Shown here: one piece after another, positions 1 through 8,968 of the stretch
Numbering within the stretch: position 1 is the stretch's first letter
How the letters are laid out: each line of letters opens with the position of its first letter
Source of the DNA: Fimbriimonadaceae bacterium
GTDB lineage: Bacteria > Armatimonadota > Fimbriimonadia > Fimbriimonadales > Fimbriimonadaceae
DNA length: 64,000 nucleotides
Reading direction: 5' to 3'
Assembly (NCBI GenBank): GCA_019187105.1
Contig: JABAQM010000001.1
Span: 1,550,001 to 1,614,000 of the forward strand
Position numbers and translations under genes: made by a program
Notes under the pieces: generated by a model
What the model saw: only the letters and a program-made list of their open reading frames with translations
What the model was told of the DNA's origin: nothing
The model's database searches: none

Positions 1-2
1 CT

Positions 3-1259
3 GGCGATGTGCGGAACACGTTAATGCGGCTCCACGAACTCGATCCCGAGGATATGTTCGTCCTGGACGGCATCTTGGGAATGGAGGTTTTGCAGGACCT
101 TGCCAATCTGGACAAGCCGGCGCTGCGGTATCCAAGCTTCCACCCCTACGTCAATGAGGCGCTCATCAATCCGACGACCTTGTTCGAACTGATCCGCAAG
201 TCCGACGTCTTCGTCCACCAGCCGTTCGACAGTTTTCGGTCCGTTGAGGAGTTCGTGGCTTCGGCAGCAAGCGATCCCGACGTGATCGGGATCAAGCAGA
301 CCCTGTACCGCGTTGGGACGGAATCGCCCGTGGTCGAGTCGCTGTTGCGCGCGGCGGAAGCGGGCAAGCAGGTTGCGGTGATGGTCGAGCTTAAGGCGCG
401 CTTCGACGAAAGCAACAATCTCATTTGGGCAAGGGCGCTGGAACGCGCGGGCGTGCATGTGACTTACGGATTCGCAGAGCTCAAAACCCACTGCAAGCTC
501 TGCCTCATCGTACGCCGTGAGCGAGGAGGCATCCGGTCTTACGCTCACATCGGAACCGGGAACTACAACCCATCAACTGCCCGCATCTATACCGACTTCG
601 GATTGTTCACCGACGACCCAGAGATCACCCAGGATATCGCCGAGCTCTTCAACGTCCTCACGGGCTTCTCGCGGCAGACGCATTATCGAAAGATCCTCGT
701 CGCGCCTTACAGCCTCAGGGACGGGATCTTGGAGCGGATCCGCCGCGAGACGGCCATTGCCAGAGAAACCGGCAAGGGGCTCATGCTGATGAAGATGAAC
801 TCCTTGGTCGATCCTGACATGACGGATGCCCTTTACGAGGCAAGCCAAGCGGGAGTTGCCGTCGACCTGGTGGTGCGCGGAATCTGTACTTTGAGAGCCG
901 GTGTCCCCGGCCTCAGTGACAACGTAAGGGTTCGATCCGTGGTCGGCCAGTTCCTCGAACACAGCCGTCTTTACTACTTCGACAACGGAGGCAACCCCGA
1001 AGCGTTCATCGGCAGTGCCGATTTGATGCGACGAAACCTGGACCGCCGAGTGGAAACGCTCGTACCCGTGCAGAGCCCGGCAATCAAACGGCACTTGCGG
1101 GACCTTATGGGGTTGTATTTCCGTGACAACTGCAACACCTGGATCCAGTTGCCATCCGGGGAATACGTGCGCGAAGCTCCCGATGGAGGCGACTCGGCGT
1201 TCCGGGTGCAGGAATACCTAATGGGCCATCCCAGCACCCGTTCGCTATCCTTTACTTAG
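3..1259 (+). CDS. ppk1: Polyphosphate kinase, 5'-partial
   Basis: C-terminal 418 residues of polyphosphate kinase 1, which reversibly makes polyphosphate from ATP. The reading frame is open to the left edge, so the N-terminal and head domains (about 280-300 residues in the usual ~700-residue enzyme) lie outside the window; the GTG at 9 is not a real start. Visible are the family blocks HPYVNE, VFVHQPFDSF, GIKQTLYR and the two phospholipase-D-like catalytic halves: ELKTHCKL followed by HIGTGNYNPSTA, and FLEHSRLYYF followed by GSADLMRRNLDRRVE. The histidines in THCK and EHSR match the two conserved catalytic histidines of the family. The gene converges on the next one and overlaps its stop by 8 bp. 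Confidence 0.95.
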   Translation, partial: GDVRNTLMRLHELDPEDMFVLDGILGMEVLQDLANLDKPALRYPSFHPYVNEALINPTTLFELIRKSDVFVHQPFDSFRSVEEFVASAASDPDVIGIKQTLYRVGTESPVVESLLRAAEAGKQVAVMVELKARFDESNNLIWARALERAGVHVTYGFAELKTHCKLCLIVRRERGGIRSYAHIGTGNYNPSTARIYTDFGLFTDDPEITQDIAELFNVLTGFSRQTHYRKILVAPYSLRDGILERIRRETAIARETGKGLMLMKMNSLVDPDMTDALYEASQAGVAVDLVVRGICTLRAGVPGLSDNVRVRSVVGQFLEHSRLYYFDNGGNPEAFIGSADLMRRNLDRRVETLVPVQSPAIKRHLRDLMGLYFRDNCNTWIQLPSGEYVREAPDGGDSAFRVQEYLMGHPSTRSLSFT

Positions 1260-1695
1260 ACGGCTTCGCTTCTTCCTTCGAGCGGATTCCGTCGCCACCG
1301 GGCGCTGCAGGCGTCGGCCTTCGGTCCTGGGCCGGTCGCGGGGGCTCAATCTGACCGCGCATCGGCGGCAGCATCGCTTCGCGATCGACCCTGAGGTCGT
1401 TCTTATTCACCTTCAGCAGGCGCTGGCCCTGAAGGATATAAAGGTAGCCGCCATCGACGATCATGGTCGATTGGCCCGGGCCCATGGGCGGCATCGGTGC
1501 CATGGGCACTCCCGGCCCACCAGCTTGAGGAAACTGTCCCTGGAAGGGGCGTGCCGGACCAGGGGTGATTCCCTGTCGTTCCTGAGCAGGTGGGACCGCG
1601 CGGGACTCCTGCGCGAAGCTCCACGTGATGGTTAGGGGAAGGGCGAGGGCGGTGAGGGCGAAGCCGGCGACAAGCCAGTTGGAGTTTTTAAGCAT
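1252..1695 (-). CDS. Small secreted Pro/Gly-rich protein of unknown function
   Basis: A 147-residue protein with an N-terminal signal peptide (hydrophobic stretch about residues 8-24, ending near SFAQ). The mature part is rich in Pro, Gly and Met (PMAPMPPMGPG) and then has one ordered-looking segment, MIVDGGYLYILQGQRLLKVN. That segment resembles a single beta-propeller blade of the PQQ-like type (surface-display followed by a bound value). The C-terminus is charged and disordered. The start is chosen at 1695 because AGGAG sits 5 nt upstream; a longer in-frame extension lacks this. It follows ruvB on the same strand after 73 bp. I do not recognise the family. Confidence 0.7.
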   Translation of the reverse strand: MLKNSNWLVAGFALTALALPLTITWSFAQESRAVPPAQERQGITPGPARPFQGQFPQAGGPGVPMAPMPPMGPGQSTMIVDGGYLYILQGQRLLKVNKNDLRVDREAMLPPMRGQIEPPRPAQDRRPTPAAPGGDGIRSKEEAKPSK

Positions 1696-1768
1696 GGTTG
1701 CTCCTGGTTCGGAAGGTTCCGTTCCGACCTTACTATACAGGAATGATCGGCGGAATCCGGCGCAAATT

Positions 1769-2800
1769 TCAGTCGAACAGGTTTCGTGTTCCGGGCTTTT
1801 CGGCAGGGAGTGGGATGCCAAGGTGGCTGTAAGTCAGCTTCGTCGCACACCTTCCGCGCGGTGTCCGCTGGATGAGACCGGCCATCAGGAGATAGGGCTC
1901 ATACACGTCCTCGATCGTGCCGGCATCTTCGCCGGTCGAGGCGGCCAAGGTGTCGAGGCCCACCGGTCCACCTCCGTACTTCTCGATCATCGTCTCGAGA
2001 ATGACGCGGTCGATGCGATCGAGCCCGAGCCGATCGACTCTGAGCGCATCCAACGCCTTCTCGACAATGTCGCTGCCAATCTGGTCATGGCCGTCGACCT
2101 GGGCGAAGTCCCTCACTCGCCGCAGCAAGCGGTTGGCAATTCGAGGGGTTCCCCGGCTCCGCTCGGCGAGACGATCGGCGGCAGCATCATCGATCCTGTA
2201 GCCAAGGATGCCGGACGTTCGGGTGAGAATCTGGAAGAGAGCGTCGCGATCGTAGAACTCGAAGTGAAACACGATGCCGAATCGATCGCGAAGCGGTCCG
2301 GTCAGCAGACCCTGCCTGGTCGTGGCCCCGATCACCGTAAACGCGGGCAAATCAAGTCGGATCGAACGGGCGGCGGGTCCCTTTCCGATCATGATATCGA
2401 CCTTGTGGTCTTCCATCGCCGGATAGAGGATTTCCTCGACAGGACGGCTTAGGCGGTGGATTTCGTCTATGAAGAGAACGGCGTCGGGTTCTAGGTTCGT
2501 GAGGATGCCGACCAGGTCGCCCGGTCGCTCGATCGCCGGGCCGCTCGTGATATGGATGGTCGTCGCCATCTCCGTGGCGATTATGTGTGCGAGCGTGGTC
2601 TTTCCTAGCCCGGGCGGTCCGTAGAGCAGCGTGTGGTCGAGGGGCTCATTACGTTGCTGGGCGGCTTTGAGAAAAACGCCGAGGTTGTTGCGAATCGGGA
2701 CCTGGCCTATGAACTCGGCGAGATACCGTGGTCGGATCGACAGTTCGTAGCTTTGTTCCTCGGTGTGCCTTTCCGGATCGACTTCGCGCACGCTGCTCAT
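1769..2800 (-). CDS. ruvB: Holliday junction branch migration helicase RuvB
   Basis: The 343-residue AAA+ motor that drives branch migration of Holliday junctions together with RuvA. Walker A is GPPGLGKTT, Walker B is LFIDEIHRL, sensor I is in VIGATTR, and the arginine finger region follows in GPLRDRFG. The C-terminal winged helix carries the family pattern [13 protein letters not shown] and TPRGR. Length is typical for the family. Its start overlaps the stop of ruvA by 4 bp (ATGA), so the two are translationally coupled as in most bacteria. Confidence 0.98.
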   Translation of the reverse strand: MSSVREVDPERHTEEQSYELSIRPRYLAEFIGQVPIRNNLGVFLKAAQQRNEPLDHTLLYGPPGLGKTTLAHIIATEMATTIHITSGPAIERPGDLVGILTNLEPDAVLFIDEIHRLSRPVEEILYPAMEDHKVDIMIGKGPAARSIRLDLPAFTVIGATTRQGLLTGPLRDRFGIVFHFEFYDRDALFQILTRTSGILGYRIDDAAADRLAERSRGTPRIANRLLRRVRDFAQVDGHDQIGSDIVEKALDALRVDRLGLDRIDRVILETMIEKYGGGPVGLDTLAASTGEDAGTIEDVYEPYLLMAGLIQRTPRGRCATKLTYSHLGIPLPAEKPGTRNLFD

Positions 2801-3396
2801 CGCTGCAAGCTCCTGAGGGCAGTCTTGAGCTGCTCTTCCACGCTGTCCGACTCATCGCGTGCGATGGCAGCCGCCGACTCCGCTTCCTGGCGGCGATAGC
2901 CGAGGGCAAGTAGGGCATCGACAAGGTCATCGGCAACATGCACGATCGCCTTACGCGGGATCGTGGCCGACTCGACCTTCTGCATGAAGGCGTCCTGCTG
3001 AACCTTGTCCTTGAGCTCGAGAATGAGACGTTCCGCCAAGCGGGGTCCGACGCCGTTCGCCAATGCGAGGGTCTTGGCGTCCTGCCGAAGAATGGCCTCC
3101 GCCACCGCTGCGGCGCCAACTTGTCCGATGAGGCTGAGCCCGATCTTCGGACCGCAGCCCTTGACCTCAGTCAAGAGGTCAAAGAGGCGTCGCTCCGCCG
3201 GATCCACAAATCCGAACAGGGAAACCCCATCTTCTCGAAAAACCTGGCGAACGTAGAGATCGAGAGCTCCCCCGAGTTCGGGCAGAACCGGCCATGCAGA
3301 TTCCGGAATTTGAACCTCATAGCCTACGCCATGGACATCGACGACGATCGTCGCTCCATGATGCTCAAGCAATTCGCCACGCAACCTCGCAATCAT
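2797..3396 (-). CDS. ruvA: Holliday junction branch migration protein RuvA
   Basis: A 199-residue DNA-binding partner of RuvB that forms the tetrameric clamp on four-way junctions. The N-terminal OB fold ([25 protein letters not shown]) is followed by tandem helix-hairpin-helix motifs ([15 protein letters not shown] and [19 protein letters not shown]) and a C-terminal three-helix domain ([16 protein letters not shown]) that contacts RuvB. A TATGCT -10-like box lies just upstream, and the start codon overlaps a 10-mer, GTAGACAAAT, that is also found in the lexA promoter. That points to possible SOS control. Confidence 0.97.
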   Translation of the reverse strand: MIARLRGELLEHHGATIVVDVHGVGYEVQIPESAWPVLPELGGALDLYVRQVFREDGVSLFGFVDPAERRLFDLLTEVKGCGPKIGLSLIGQVGAAAVAEAILRQDAKTLALANGVGPRLAERLILELKDKVQQDAFMQKVESATIPRKAIVHVADDLVDALLALGYRRQEAESAAAIARDESDSVEEQLKTALRSLQR

Positions 3397-3404
3397 TTGT
3401 CTAC
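3395..3404 (-). promoter_or_regulatory. Candidate SOS/LexA-related motif at ruvA start
   Basis: Read on the minus strand this is GTAGACAAAT, ending on the first two bases of the ruvA ATG. The identical 10-mer lies between the -35 and -10 boxes of lexA (58672-58681). The function is inferred only from its presence at two classical SOS genes. Confidence 0.35.
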
Positions 3405-3497
3405 TAGTTCAGCATACCTTTCGGGTCAGCCGCAACATGGAACGGGGGACAAACCGTATGATAAATGGACGAAGGCAGGGATTGAAAGGGAGTGAAG

Positions 3498-4352
3498 ATG
3501 AGACTTGTACGATTTGGATTCGCAGTTGCCGCAATTACTTCGATAACAACGGTTTCGCTTGGCCAAGATGGCGTGCTGCTGCGCCGCGTTCTAAAGCCGT
3601 CCACGGACACCTATAACGTGAAGATGAAATCCATAAACAAGATGTACATCGAGCAGATGGGCGGTGACCAAGAAGCAAGCGTCGATGGCACGATGAAAGT
3701 CGTCGTGAAGGTAGGCGACGTCGATGCGGCCAAGAAGGCCAACGCCGTCGAACTGGCTTTCAGCGACATGAAGTTCGAGCTCGGCGGCATGGCCGCAACC
3801 GCTCAGGGCGCCTTGGACGAGTTGCCCAAGACCTACAAGATCAAGGGCTTCCTCGATGAGATGAACCGGTTCACCGAACCCAAGCTAGAAGGCATCGATC
3901 AGCGCAGCATGATGATGAGCGGAATGGAGCAAATGCGCAACTCCTTCTTCTTTGAGCTGCCCGAGAAGGCGGTCAAGGTCGGCGATACGTGGACCATCAA
4001 GCTGCCTAGCACCGCGATGATCAAAAAGGAAACGCCGATGGAGTGCAAGTTCATGGGCGAGGAGACGATCGACGGCACCGCCGCTTACAAGATCGAAATG
4101 AAAGCCGACATGAAAATCGACGCGGACATGTCGGAGATGGCGGGCGACGCGAATACGGGCGGCGTCCAGATGAAGATGATCATGAAGGGCACAAACGTCA
4201 TGACGACGACGCTGTGGATGGAGAAAGGCACAGGCCGCGCGCTTAAAACCGAGACCAAGGTGGTCGGCGATCAAACCATGGAGATGCCTGACATGAACAT
4301 GACCATGCCGATCAAATCGGAAACGACCGCGACGATGACACTGGCAAAGTAA
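3498..4352 (+). CDS. Secreted DUF6263-like protein of unknown function
   Basis: A 284-residue protein with a signal peptide (MRLVRFGFAVAAITSITTVSLGQ). The body has the rhythm of beta-strand pairs with repeated K-x-E/D patterns (YNVKMKSINKMY, GTMKVVVKVGDV, FFELPEKAVKVGDTWTIKLP, AYKIEMKADMK). This resembles the DUF6263/lipoprotein-like families that carry VKVGDTW in the middle. It is Met-rich and low in aromatic residues. Start: ATG at 3498 has AAGGGAG 5 nt upstream, whereas the in-frame GTG at 3492 sits on top of it. A TATGAT box lies at about 3459. It converges directly on the next gene, with no gap. The family assignment is tentative. Confidence 0.75.
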   Translation: MRLVRFGFAVAAITSITTVSLGQDGVLLRRVLKPSTDTYNVKMKSINKMYIEQMGGDQEASVDGTMKVVVKVGDVDAAKKANAVELAFSDMKFELGGMAATAQGALDELPKTYKIKGFLDEMNRFTEPKLEGIDQRSMMMSGMEQMRNSFFFELPEKAVKVGDTWTIKLPSTAMIKKETPMECKFMGEETIDGTAAYKIEMKADMKIDADMSEMAGDANTGGVQMKMIMKGTNVMTTTLWMEKGTGRALKTETKVVGDQTMEMPDMNMTMPIKSETTATMTLAK

Positions 4353-5636
4353 CTATCGTCTCCGAAGTGCCATATCGTCGCCAGCCGGTTGAAGCTCGAC
4401 CTGTCCTGCTGACTCGTCCAAGCCGTTCAATCCTAGCGAGTAAACGAATATCTTCCCGCCGATCAGTTTGTAGCGCAGAGGCTCTCCCGTAAAGGGATCC
4501 ATAAACTCCGGTCGGCGTGGAAGGCTGTCAGGCATCGCCCCTTTTGCACGTTCTGATGAAAGCCAGAGGGTTCCAAGGGCCGCATTGCGCATTGCCGTGA
4601 TTTCCATCTGTGACGAATGAGCCTCGAAGAAGCCGATCTGAAGGTCCCGATATAGGTTGCCTTTCCAATCGAGCGGAGACTCAGGATTGATCACTTTCTG
4701 AAGCTCCTCGGTTTGCAGCTCCGCCTCGGCCGCCGTCAGCTTTGGGTTGACCCAGGCTTCTGCGGCAATCCGCGCGATTCTCCATCGGCGGTAGTCGAAA
4801 TCTCGCCGGACGACGCCCGATCGATAAGCTCGGATGGCAAGCGTCGGCTCTGGCTCGCAAAACAAGGTGTATTGGTAGGCGCCGGACATGATATCGGCGA
4901 AGTGCCGATCGTCTGCAATGATGGTCGCTCCAATGCTTAGGCGCTGGTCGTCCAGTTCCAAGTCCTCGAGTATCTCCTCCAAATTTCGATGGAGGGCAAG
5001 GTCGTGCGGATGGTGGTCGAGGACCGTGGCCACCGCCTCGAAGCACCGGGCCAGAGCAAAAGTGAGCGTGAAACGATCGAGAACGGCGTCCTCCATCAGA
5101 TCGATGCGAACTTGGCAAAACAACCGCATCAGCCGGAGGGCATGGTCAGAGTCGAAAGGAGCGATAAGTTGCGCCGCCCTCGCCAGTCGCATCAGAATTC
5201 GGGTTACCGCCCATTCTGCTTCTTGAGACATCTCCTTACCTTCTGGTTGCCCGTTGATTGCCAGAGGAAGTTTTTGGAAGGAATGGGCATGCGCAAGGGC
5301 CATCGCAAAGCGCCGATAACACTCGAGCGGCCCGCTTTCAAGGCTTCCGTAGTCCATCAATCGATTTGCCAATTCGAGTGATCGATCGATCTCATGGGCG
5401 ACTAGGGCGTATTTGGAAGCGCTTCCTGGTTTTGGCACCAGTCGGCGATACTCCTCGATCGTGATGGGAATCCCGAGCTCACGAAGCCGCCTCTTTTCCG
5501 CCTCGATCAGCCGGTCCGTACCTAGCCGCTCGGCCACATAGACGGCGAAGAGGGTGGTGACCACGCCAAGCAGACCCAGCTTGAGGAATCGTCTTGCATT
5601 GCGACGTCGGCCTGAGGTCGACAGTTGAGCGTCCAT
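4353..5636 (-). CDS. Membrane-anchored protein of unknown function
   Basis: A 427-residue protein with one N-terminal transmembrane segment (LKLGLLGVVTTLFAVYVAERL, about residues 18-38). A long helical region follows (conserved-looking pieces ITIEEYRRLVPKPGSASKYA and LMRLFCQVRIDLMEDAVLDRF). The C-terminal part reads DPFTGEPLRYK, a motif common in planctomycete and armatimonad hypothetical proteins whose C-terminus ends in a strand-rich tail (KIFVYSLGLNGLDE). The start at 5636 has AGGAGG 8 nt upstream. An in-frame ATG at 5690 also has AGGAG at good spacing and would add 18 residues. It is divergent from the ureohydrolase gene. Function unknown. Confidence 0.7.
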   Translation of the reverse strand: MDAQLSTSGRRRNARRFLKLGLLGVVTTLFAVYVAERLGTDRLIEAEKRRLRELGIPITIEEYRRLVPKPGSASKYALVAHEIDRSLELANRLMDYGSLESGPLECYRRFAMALAHAHSFQKLPLAINGQPEGKEMSQEAEWAVTRILMRLARAAQLIAPFDSDHALRLMRLFCQVRIDLMEDAVLDRFTLTFALARCFEAVATVLDHHPHDLALHRNLEEILEDLELDDQRLSIGATIIADDRHFADIMSGAYQYTLFCEPEPTLAIRAYRSGVVRRDFDYRRWRIARIAAEAWVNPKLTAAEAELQTEELQKVINPESPLDWKGNLYRDLQIGFFEAHSSQMEITAMRNAALGTLWLSSERAKGAMPDSLPRRPEFMDPFTGEPLRYKLIGGKIFVYSLGLNGLDESAGQVELQPAGDDMALRRR

Positions 5637-5702
5637 ATGTTGCCCTCCTGGAGTGAATGTTGGACGGAGGAACTGCGGCGAGTTGCTCATTTGGGCTCCT
5701 GG

Positions 5703-5708
5703 TAACCT
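5703..5708 (+). promoter_or_regulatory. -10 box (TAACCT), leaderless type
   Basis: GGTAACCT stands exactly 6 nt before the ATG at 5715. It is the same box found upstream of 17515, 28549 and 63000. Confidence 0.4.
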
Positions 5709-5714
5709 TCGAAC

Positions 5715-5741
5715 ATGGCCAGGTGGTGCAGTGGCGCATAA
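5715..5741 (+). CDS. Possible 8-codon leader peptide upstream of ureohydrolase
   Basis: ATG at 5715 opens an 8-codon frame (MARWCSGA) that ends at a TAA overlapping the GTG start of the ureohydrolase at 5731. Its only support is its position 6 nt after a TAACCT box and the overlap, which would couple translation of the two. It may simply be chance. Confidence 0.25.
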   Translation: MARWCSGA

Positions 5742-6627
5742 CGATCCGAACTGGCCGCGAGCATCGGAGTGGCTGAAGTCGGGAGGCCACGATGTTGCCA
5801 TTCTAGGGGTGCCCCTCAATCACTCGATCTCACCGGGGCGCTGCGATCTTGCCCCGGCAGCAATCAGGGAAGCGCTTCATTTCTACAGCCCTTTTGATGT
5901 CGATCAAGGTACGACGATCCCGTCGCCGGAGGATCTTGGCGACCTGAAGGTGAGCAGCCATGGGCCGGAAGACGCCTTTCCCATCATCGTCGATCGATTG
6001 CAGGACCTACGCAAGGCCAACCGCCGGATCATCCTGCTCGGCGGAGATAACGGGGTCACCCGACCCGGAGTGCATGGCCTTGGTTTGCCGCTCGAAAAGT
6101 GTGGACTCATCACCCTCGATGCCCATCTCGATCTGAGAGATACCACCAATGGATTGCACAACGGCAACCCGGTACGCGCCCTACTGGAAGATGGCATGCC
6201 CGGCAAGAACATCATTCAGATCGGGATCCAGTCCTTTGCCAATTCAGAACCATATTATAAGGTTGCCTTAGAATCTGGAATCGAAGTGTGTCCACGATCG
6301 AACCTCAGCGACTTCTTGGTAACGGCCATGGTGGACGAGGTGATGTTCTGGCTACCCGGTGACGTCGAAGCCGTCTATCTGGACATTGACCTCGATGTGA
6401 TGGATCGCGCCTTCGCCCCGGGGTGCCCCGGTTCAAGACCCGGAGGCCTGACGCCTAGCGAGCTGCGCACCGCAATTCGACTCATCTGCGACGATGCGCG
6501 CGTGGTCATTGCGGACATTGTCGAGCTTGATCCTGAACGAGACCTCAACAACGTGACCGCCCTCGCCGGCGCCGCTTGCCTGCTCGAGGTCGCCTCCGCT
6601 TGGGGCCATCTCAATAGCCGGCCTTGA
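5731..6627 (+). CDS. Arginase-fold ureohydrolase (agmatinase/formimidoylglutamase family)
   Basis: A 298-residue member of the ureohydrolase family, which removes urea or a related group from guanidino compounds using a two-metal centre. Metal-binding blocks seen: GGDN (residues 104-107), DAHLD (130-134) and DIDLD (218-222), followed by FAPGCPGSRPGG. The first block is normally GGDH or GGGH, whose His binds a metal; here it is Asn107, so activity or metal use may differ. The start GTG 5731 is chosen for AGGTGG upstream; an extension to 5653 would overlap the divergent gene. The substrate cannot be told. Agmatine or aminopropylagmatine is plausible because speD and speE are in the same window, but they are 40 kb away. 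Confidence 0.8.
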   Translation: MAHNDPNWPRASEWLKSGGHDVAILGVPLNHSISPGRCDLAPAAIREALHFYSPFDVDQGTTIPSPEDLGDLKVSSHGPEDAFPIIVDRLQDLRKANRRIILLGGDNGVTRPGVHGLGLPLEKCGLITLDAHLDLRDTTNGLHNGNPVRALLEDGMPGKNIIQIGIQSFANSEPYYKVALESGIEVCPRSNLSDFLVTAMVDEVMFWLPGDVEAVYLDIDLDVMDRAFAPGCPGSRPGGLTPSELRTAIRLICDDARVVIADIVELDPERDLNNVTALAGAACLLEVASAWGHLNSRP

Positions 6628-7468
6628 TCGAACCCGCAAAGGTGAACCCGGTTGGCGACGGCTCGAATATCAGGCTGCCCAGCTGGTCGGTGCGCAGTGG
6701 CTTCCCTCCGACCGAACGAACCCGCTCCAGGACGTCGGGATGCGGATGTCCATAGCGGTTGTGCCTCCCACAGCTCATCACCACCCACTTCGGCTGGGTT
6801 CGCATGAGCCATCGCTGGCCCGTTGAGGACCCGCTTCCGTGGTGGCCGGCCTTCAGCACATCAGCCTTCCAATCGAGGGCGCTGATCAGCTCCTCTTCCA
6901 CGATGCTGCTGGCATCGCCGCTAAAAACCGCGGTGCCGATCCCGTCCGTGATCCGGACAAACATCGAGCCGTCATTGTCCGTTCGTCCGACCGACCAGGA
7001 GGGCGTCAGCCACTCGACCGCAAAACGCCCGAACACCAATCGTCCCCGGCTCTGACCTCGGACCGACTTTGGTGGGAGCCAAGACTGGCTCACCGTAAAA
7101 CGTGTTTCCGAATGAGGAATGAAGGGCTCGGCAATGACAACTTCGCGAATCGGCATCCTCCGAGACAGCCCTCGAAGTCCGCCGATATGATCAAGATCCG
7201 GGTGTGAGATCAGCACGAGGTCCACTGCCCGAACGCCGAATCGCCGCAACTCGCGGGCGATGATTCGGCTGCCGGTATCGAACCGTTCGGTGCGGGGACC
7301 GGCGTCAATGAGAAGATTACGACCCTCGGACTGGATCAAGATGCAATCGCCCTGTCCGACCTGGAGGAAAACGATCCGGCTCTTGTTTCCGGCCGGCCAA
7401 TAGTGGCTGGCGAAGGCAAAGAGCGATAGCGCCAGGGTGACAATCAAGCCTCTACGCAGGTCTAACAT
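6611..7468 (-). CDS. ComEC/Rec2 metallo-beta-lactamase part, separate gene
   Basis: A 285-residue protein with a short N-terminal hydrophobic segment (VTLALSLFAFASHYWPAG) and a metallo-beta-lactamase fold. It shows FLQVGQGDCILIQ, LLIDAGP, LISHPDLDHIGGL (HxDxDH-type metal motif without the first His), FSGDASS, LKAGHHGS and GHPHPDVLERV. These are the hallmarks of the C-terminal extracellular nuclease-like domain of ComEC, which acts in DNA uptake. It overlaps the ComEC membrane gene by 17 bp in another frame and has its own GGAGG site 5 nt before ATG, so it looks like a true separate gene. Its end overlaps the convergent ureohydrolase gene by 17 bp. Confidence 0.88.
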   Translation of the reverse strand: MLDLRRGLIVTLALSLFAFASHYWPAGNKSRIVFLQVGQGDCILIQSEGRNLLIDAGPRTERFDTGSRIIARELRRFGVRAVDLVLISHPDLDHIGGLRGLSRRMPIREVVIAEPFIPHSETRFTVSQSWLPPKSVRGQSRGRLVFGRFAVEWLTPSWSVGRTDNDGSMFVRITDGIGTAVFSGDASSIVEEELISALDWKADVLKAGHHGSGSSTGQRWLMRTQPKWVVMSCGRHNRYGHPHPDVLERVRSVGGKPLRTDQLGSLIFEPSPTGFTFAGSIKAGY

Positions 7469-8810
7469 AGGGCCTCCAGGTCCACAGGATCGCTGCAAAT
7501 GCCGGCACCAGCCACAAACCCGAAAACGGTGGGAGTTCCAAAACCGACCATCGTAGGTCGGAAAGCCCCTGGACGACGGCAACGACGTATTGGCAGAGCC
7601 CTTCGAGGAACCGGCCGACCCCGCGCGCCAACCCCGCGGATACTGCTCCGAAACCCCACATGAGGAGGGCCCCAACCGTGAGGACGGTAATCGCGGGGGC
7701 GATCAGGAGGTTAGCCACAATCGAGAGCCACGAGACCCGGCCAAATACGTAGGCCACCAGAGGGGCCGAAACCAAGCTGGCGATCCACGAAAGCTGGACA
7801 AGCTCGCGAAAGTCACGGAAGGCAATTCCCTCGTCGTCGATTCTCCCAAGCAAGATGAGGCCCGCGACAATCACACATGAGAATTGAAAGCTGCGGTCAA
7901 GGAGCGACGTCGGCGACACAAGCAGTTCCAAGATCACGAAGGCGGCAAGGGCCGACAAGGGATCGGGCGACCTTCTGAACAAGTAGGCCGAGTAGCCGAT
8001 CATCGCCATCATCGTGGCCCGAACGGCAGGCGGACGCAGCCCCGCGGCGCCGCAATACAGCAGGAGCAGCAGGCAGAGAATGCCAAGCGCAACCGGCCGT
8101 GGAATCGGTAGGGGCGCCAGAAGCCAGCCCAAAAACGTGGCGAGGATCAGGACGTGCAACCCCGATGTCGAGATGATATGGATCGTGCCCGTGCGGCTCA
8201 ACGCGTCGTACGTGTCCAAGTCTAGGTCGGCATCCACGTTGAAGCAGATCGCATCGACAAGGGCGGCGGACTCCTCCGAAAGATAGGCCCGTATCGAGCT
8301 GGTGAATGACTCGCGAATCGAGCGAGCTACGTGCCAGATCTCTGGTCCCCGCCGCGTGGTCTCGATCCTCGATGGCGCCACCCAGCCTGCCAGTCGATGG
8401 TCACGAAAGTAGTTTTCGCTAAACTCGTTTGGGGGCCGCACTTCCCCAACGATCCGCAGGGTATCGCCAAGGGCGACATCCTGGTCACCAAAGTACATGC
8501 GGTAGCGGGTACCGGCAACCGAAATGTCCGCTCGCTGGCCGTCATGGGTGGCCACCGACTGACTGATGACCACGACGTCTGTTGCGACGAGCGTTGGACG
8601 CGATTGGTTGGGAAGCTCAAGGCGCGGAGCCAGCAGCAAGCCTGCGGCAATCGCAACAGCGGCAAGCTGCCTCCGGGCACCGCTCACTGGGACAAGAACG
8701 AACAGAAGCAGGAACGATACGCCGATATCCAAGCTGCATGCCAGCCCCACCGCCATTCCCCCAGCCGCCACGACCAATGGTCGGTGCTCAAGTTGTTCTC
8801 GCAGGGTCAC
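7452..8810 (-). CDS. comEC: ComEC/Rec2-family DNA uptake channel (membrane part)
   Basis: A 452-residue polytopic membrane protein corresponding to the N-terminal and competence domains of ComEC. The OB-like segment (VATDVVVISQSV, LGDTLRIVGEVRPP, NYFRDHRLAGWVAP) precedes the competence domain with the signatures ISTSGLHVLILATFLGW, CGAAGLRPPAVRATMMA and FSCVIVAGLILLG. About ten transmembrane segments are visible. Typical ComEC is 700-800 residues because the metallo-beta-lactamase domain is fused; here that domain is the next gene. The start is GTG at 8810 with GAAGGG upstream. It likely forms the inner-membrane channel for single-stranded DNA in natural transformation. Confidence 0.92.
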   Translation of the reverse strand: MTLREQLEHRPLVVAAGGMAVGLACSLDIGVSFLLLFVLVPVSGARRQLAAVAIAAGLLLAPRLELPNQSRPTLVATDVVVISQSVATHDGQRADISVAGTRYRMYFGDQDVALGDTLRIVGEVRPPNEFSENYFRDHRLAGWVAPSRIETTRRGPEIWHVARSIRESFTSSIRAYLSEESAALVDAICFNVDADLDLDTYDALSRTGTIHIISTSGLHVLILATFLGWLLAPLPIPRPVALGILCLLLLLYCGAAGLRPPAVRATMMAMIGYSAYLFRRSPDPLSALAAFVILELLVSPTSLLDRSFQFSCVIVAGLILLGRIDDEGIAFRDFRELVQLSWIASLVSAPLVAYVFGRVSWLSIVANLLIAPAITVLTVGALLMWGFGAVSAGLARGVGRFLEGLCQYVVAVVQGLSDLRWSVLELPPFSGLWLVPAFAAILWTWRPYVRPA

Positions 8811-8968
8811 GATTACCCTTCTTCCCGCTGCGTTTTACCCTGGGCATTTGGTCCTCTTATCGCATGTGGACCAAGCCACCGACCTGCCAATGGTCCTAAC
8901 GAGCCATCCACCCACCAGTACCTTCTTGTTCATGGCTCGCTGACGGGCAGGCCCAGAGAGAGGAAGCT

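Noticed and set aside
1625-2452. 275-residue plus-strand frame
   Set aside because: Antisense to ruvB; no motif.
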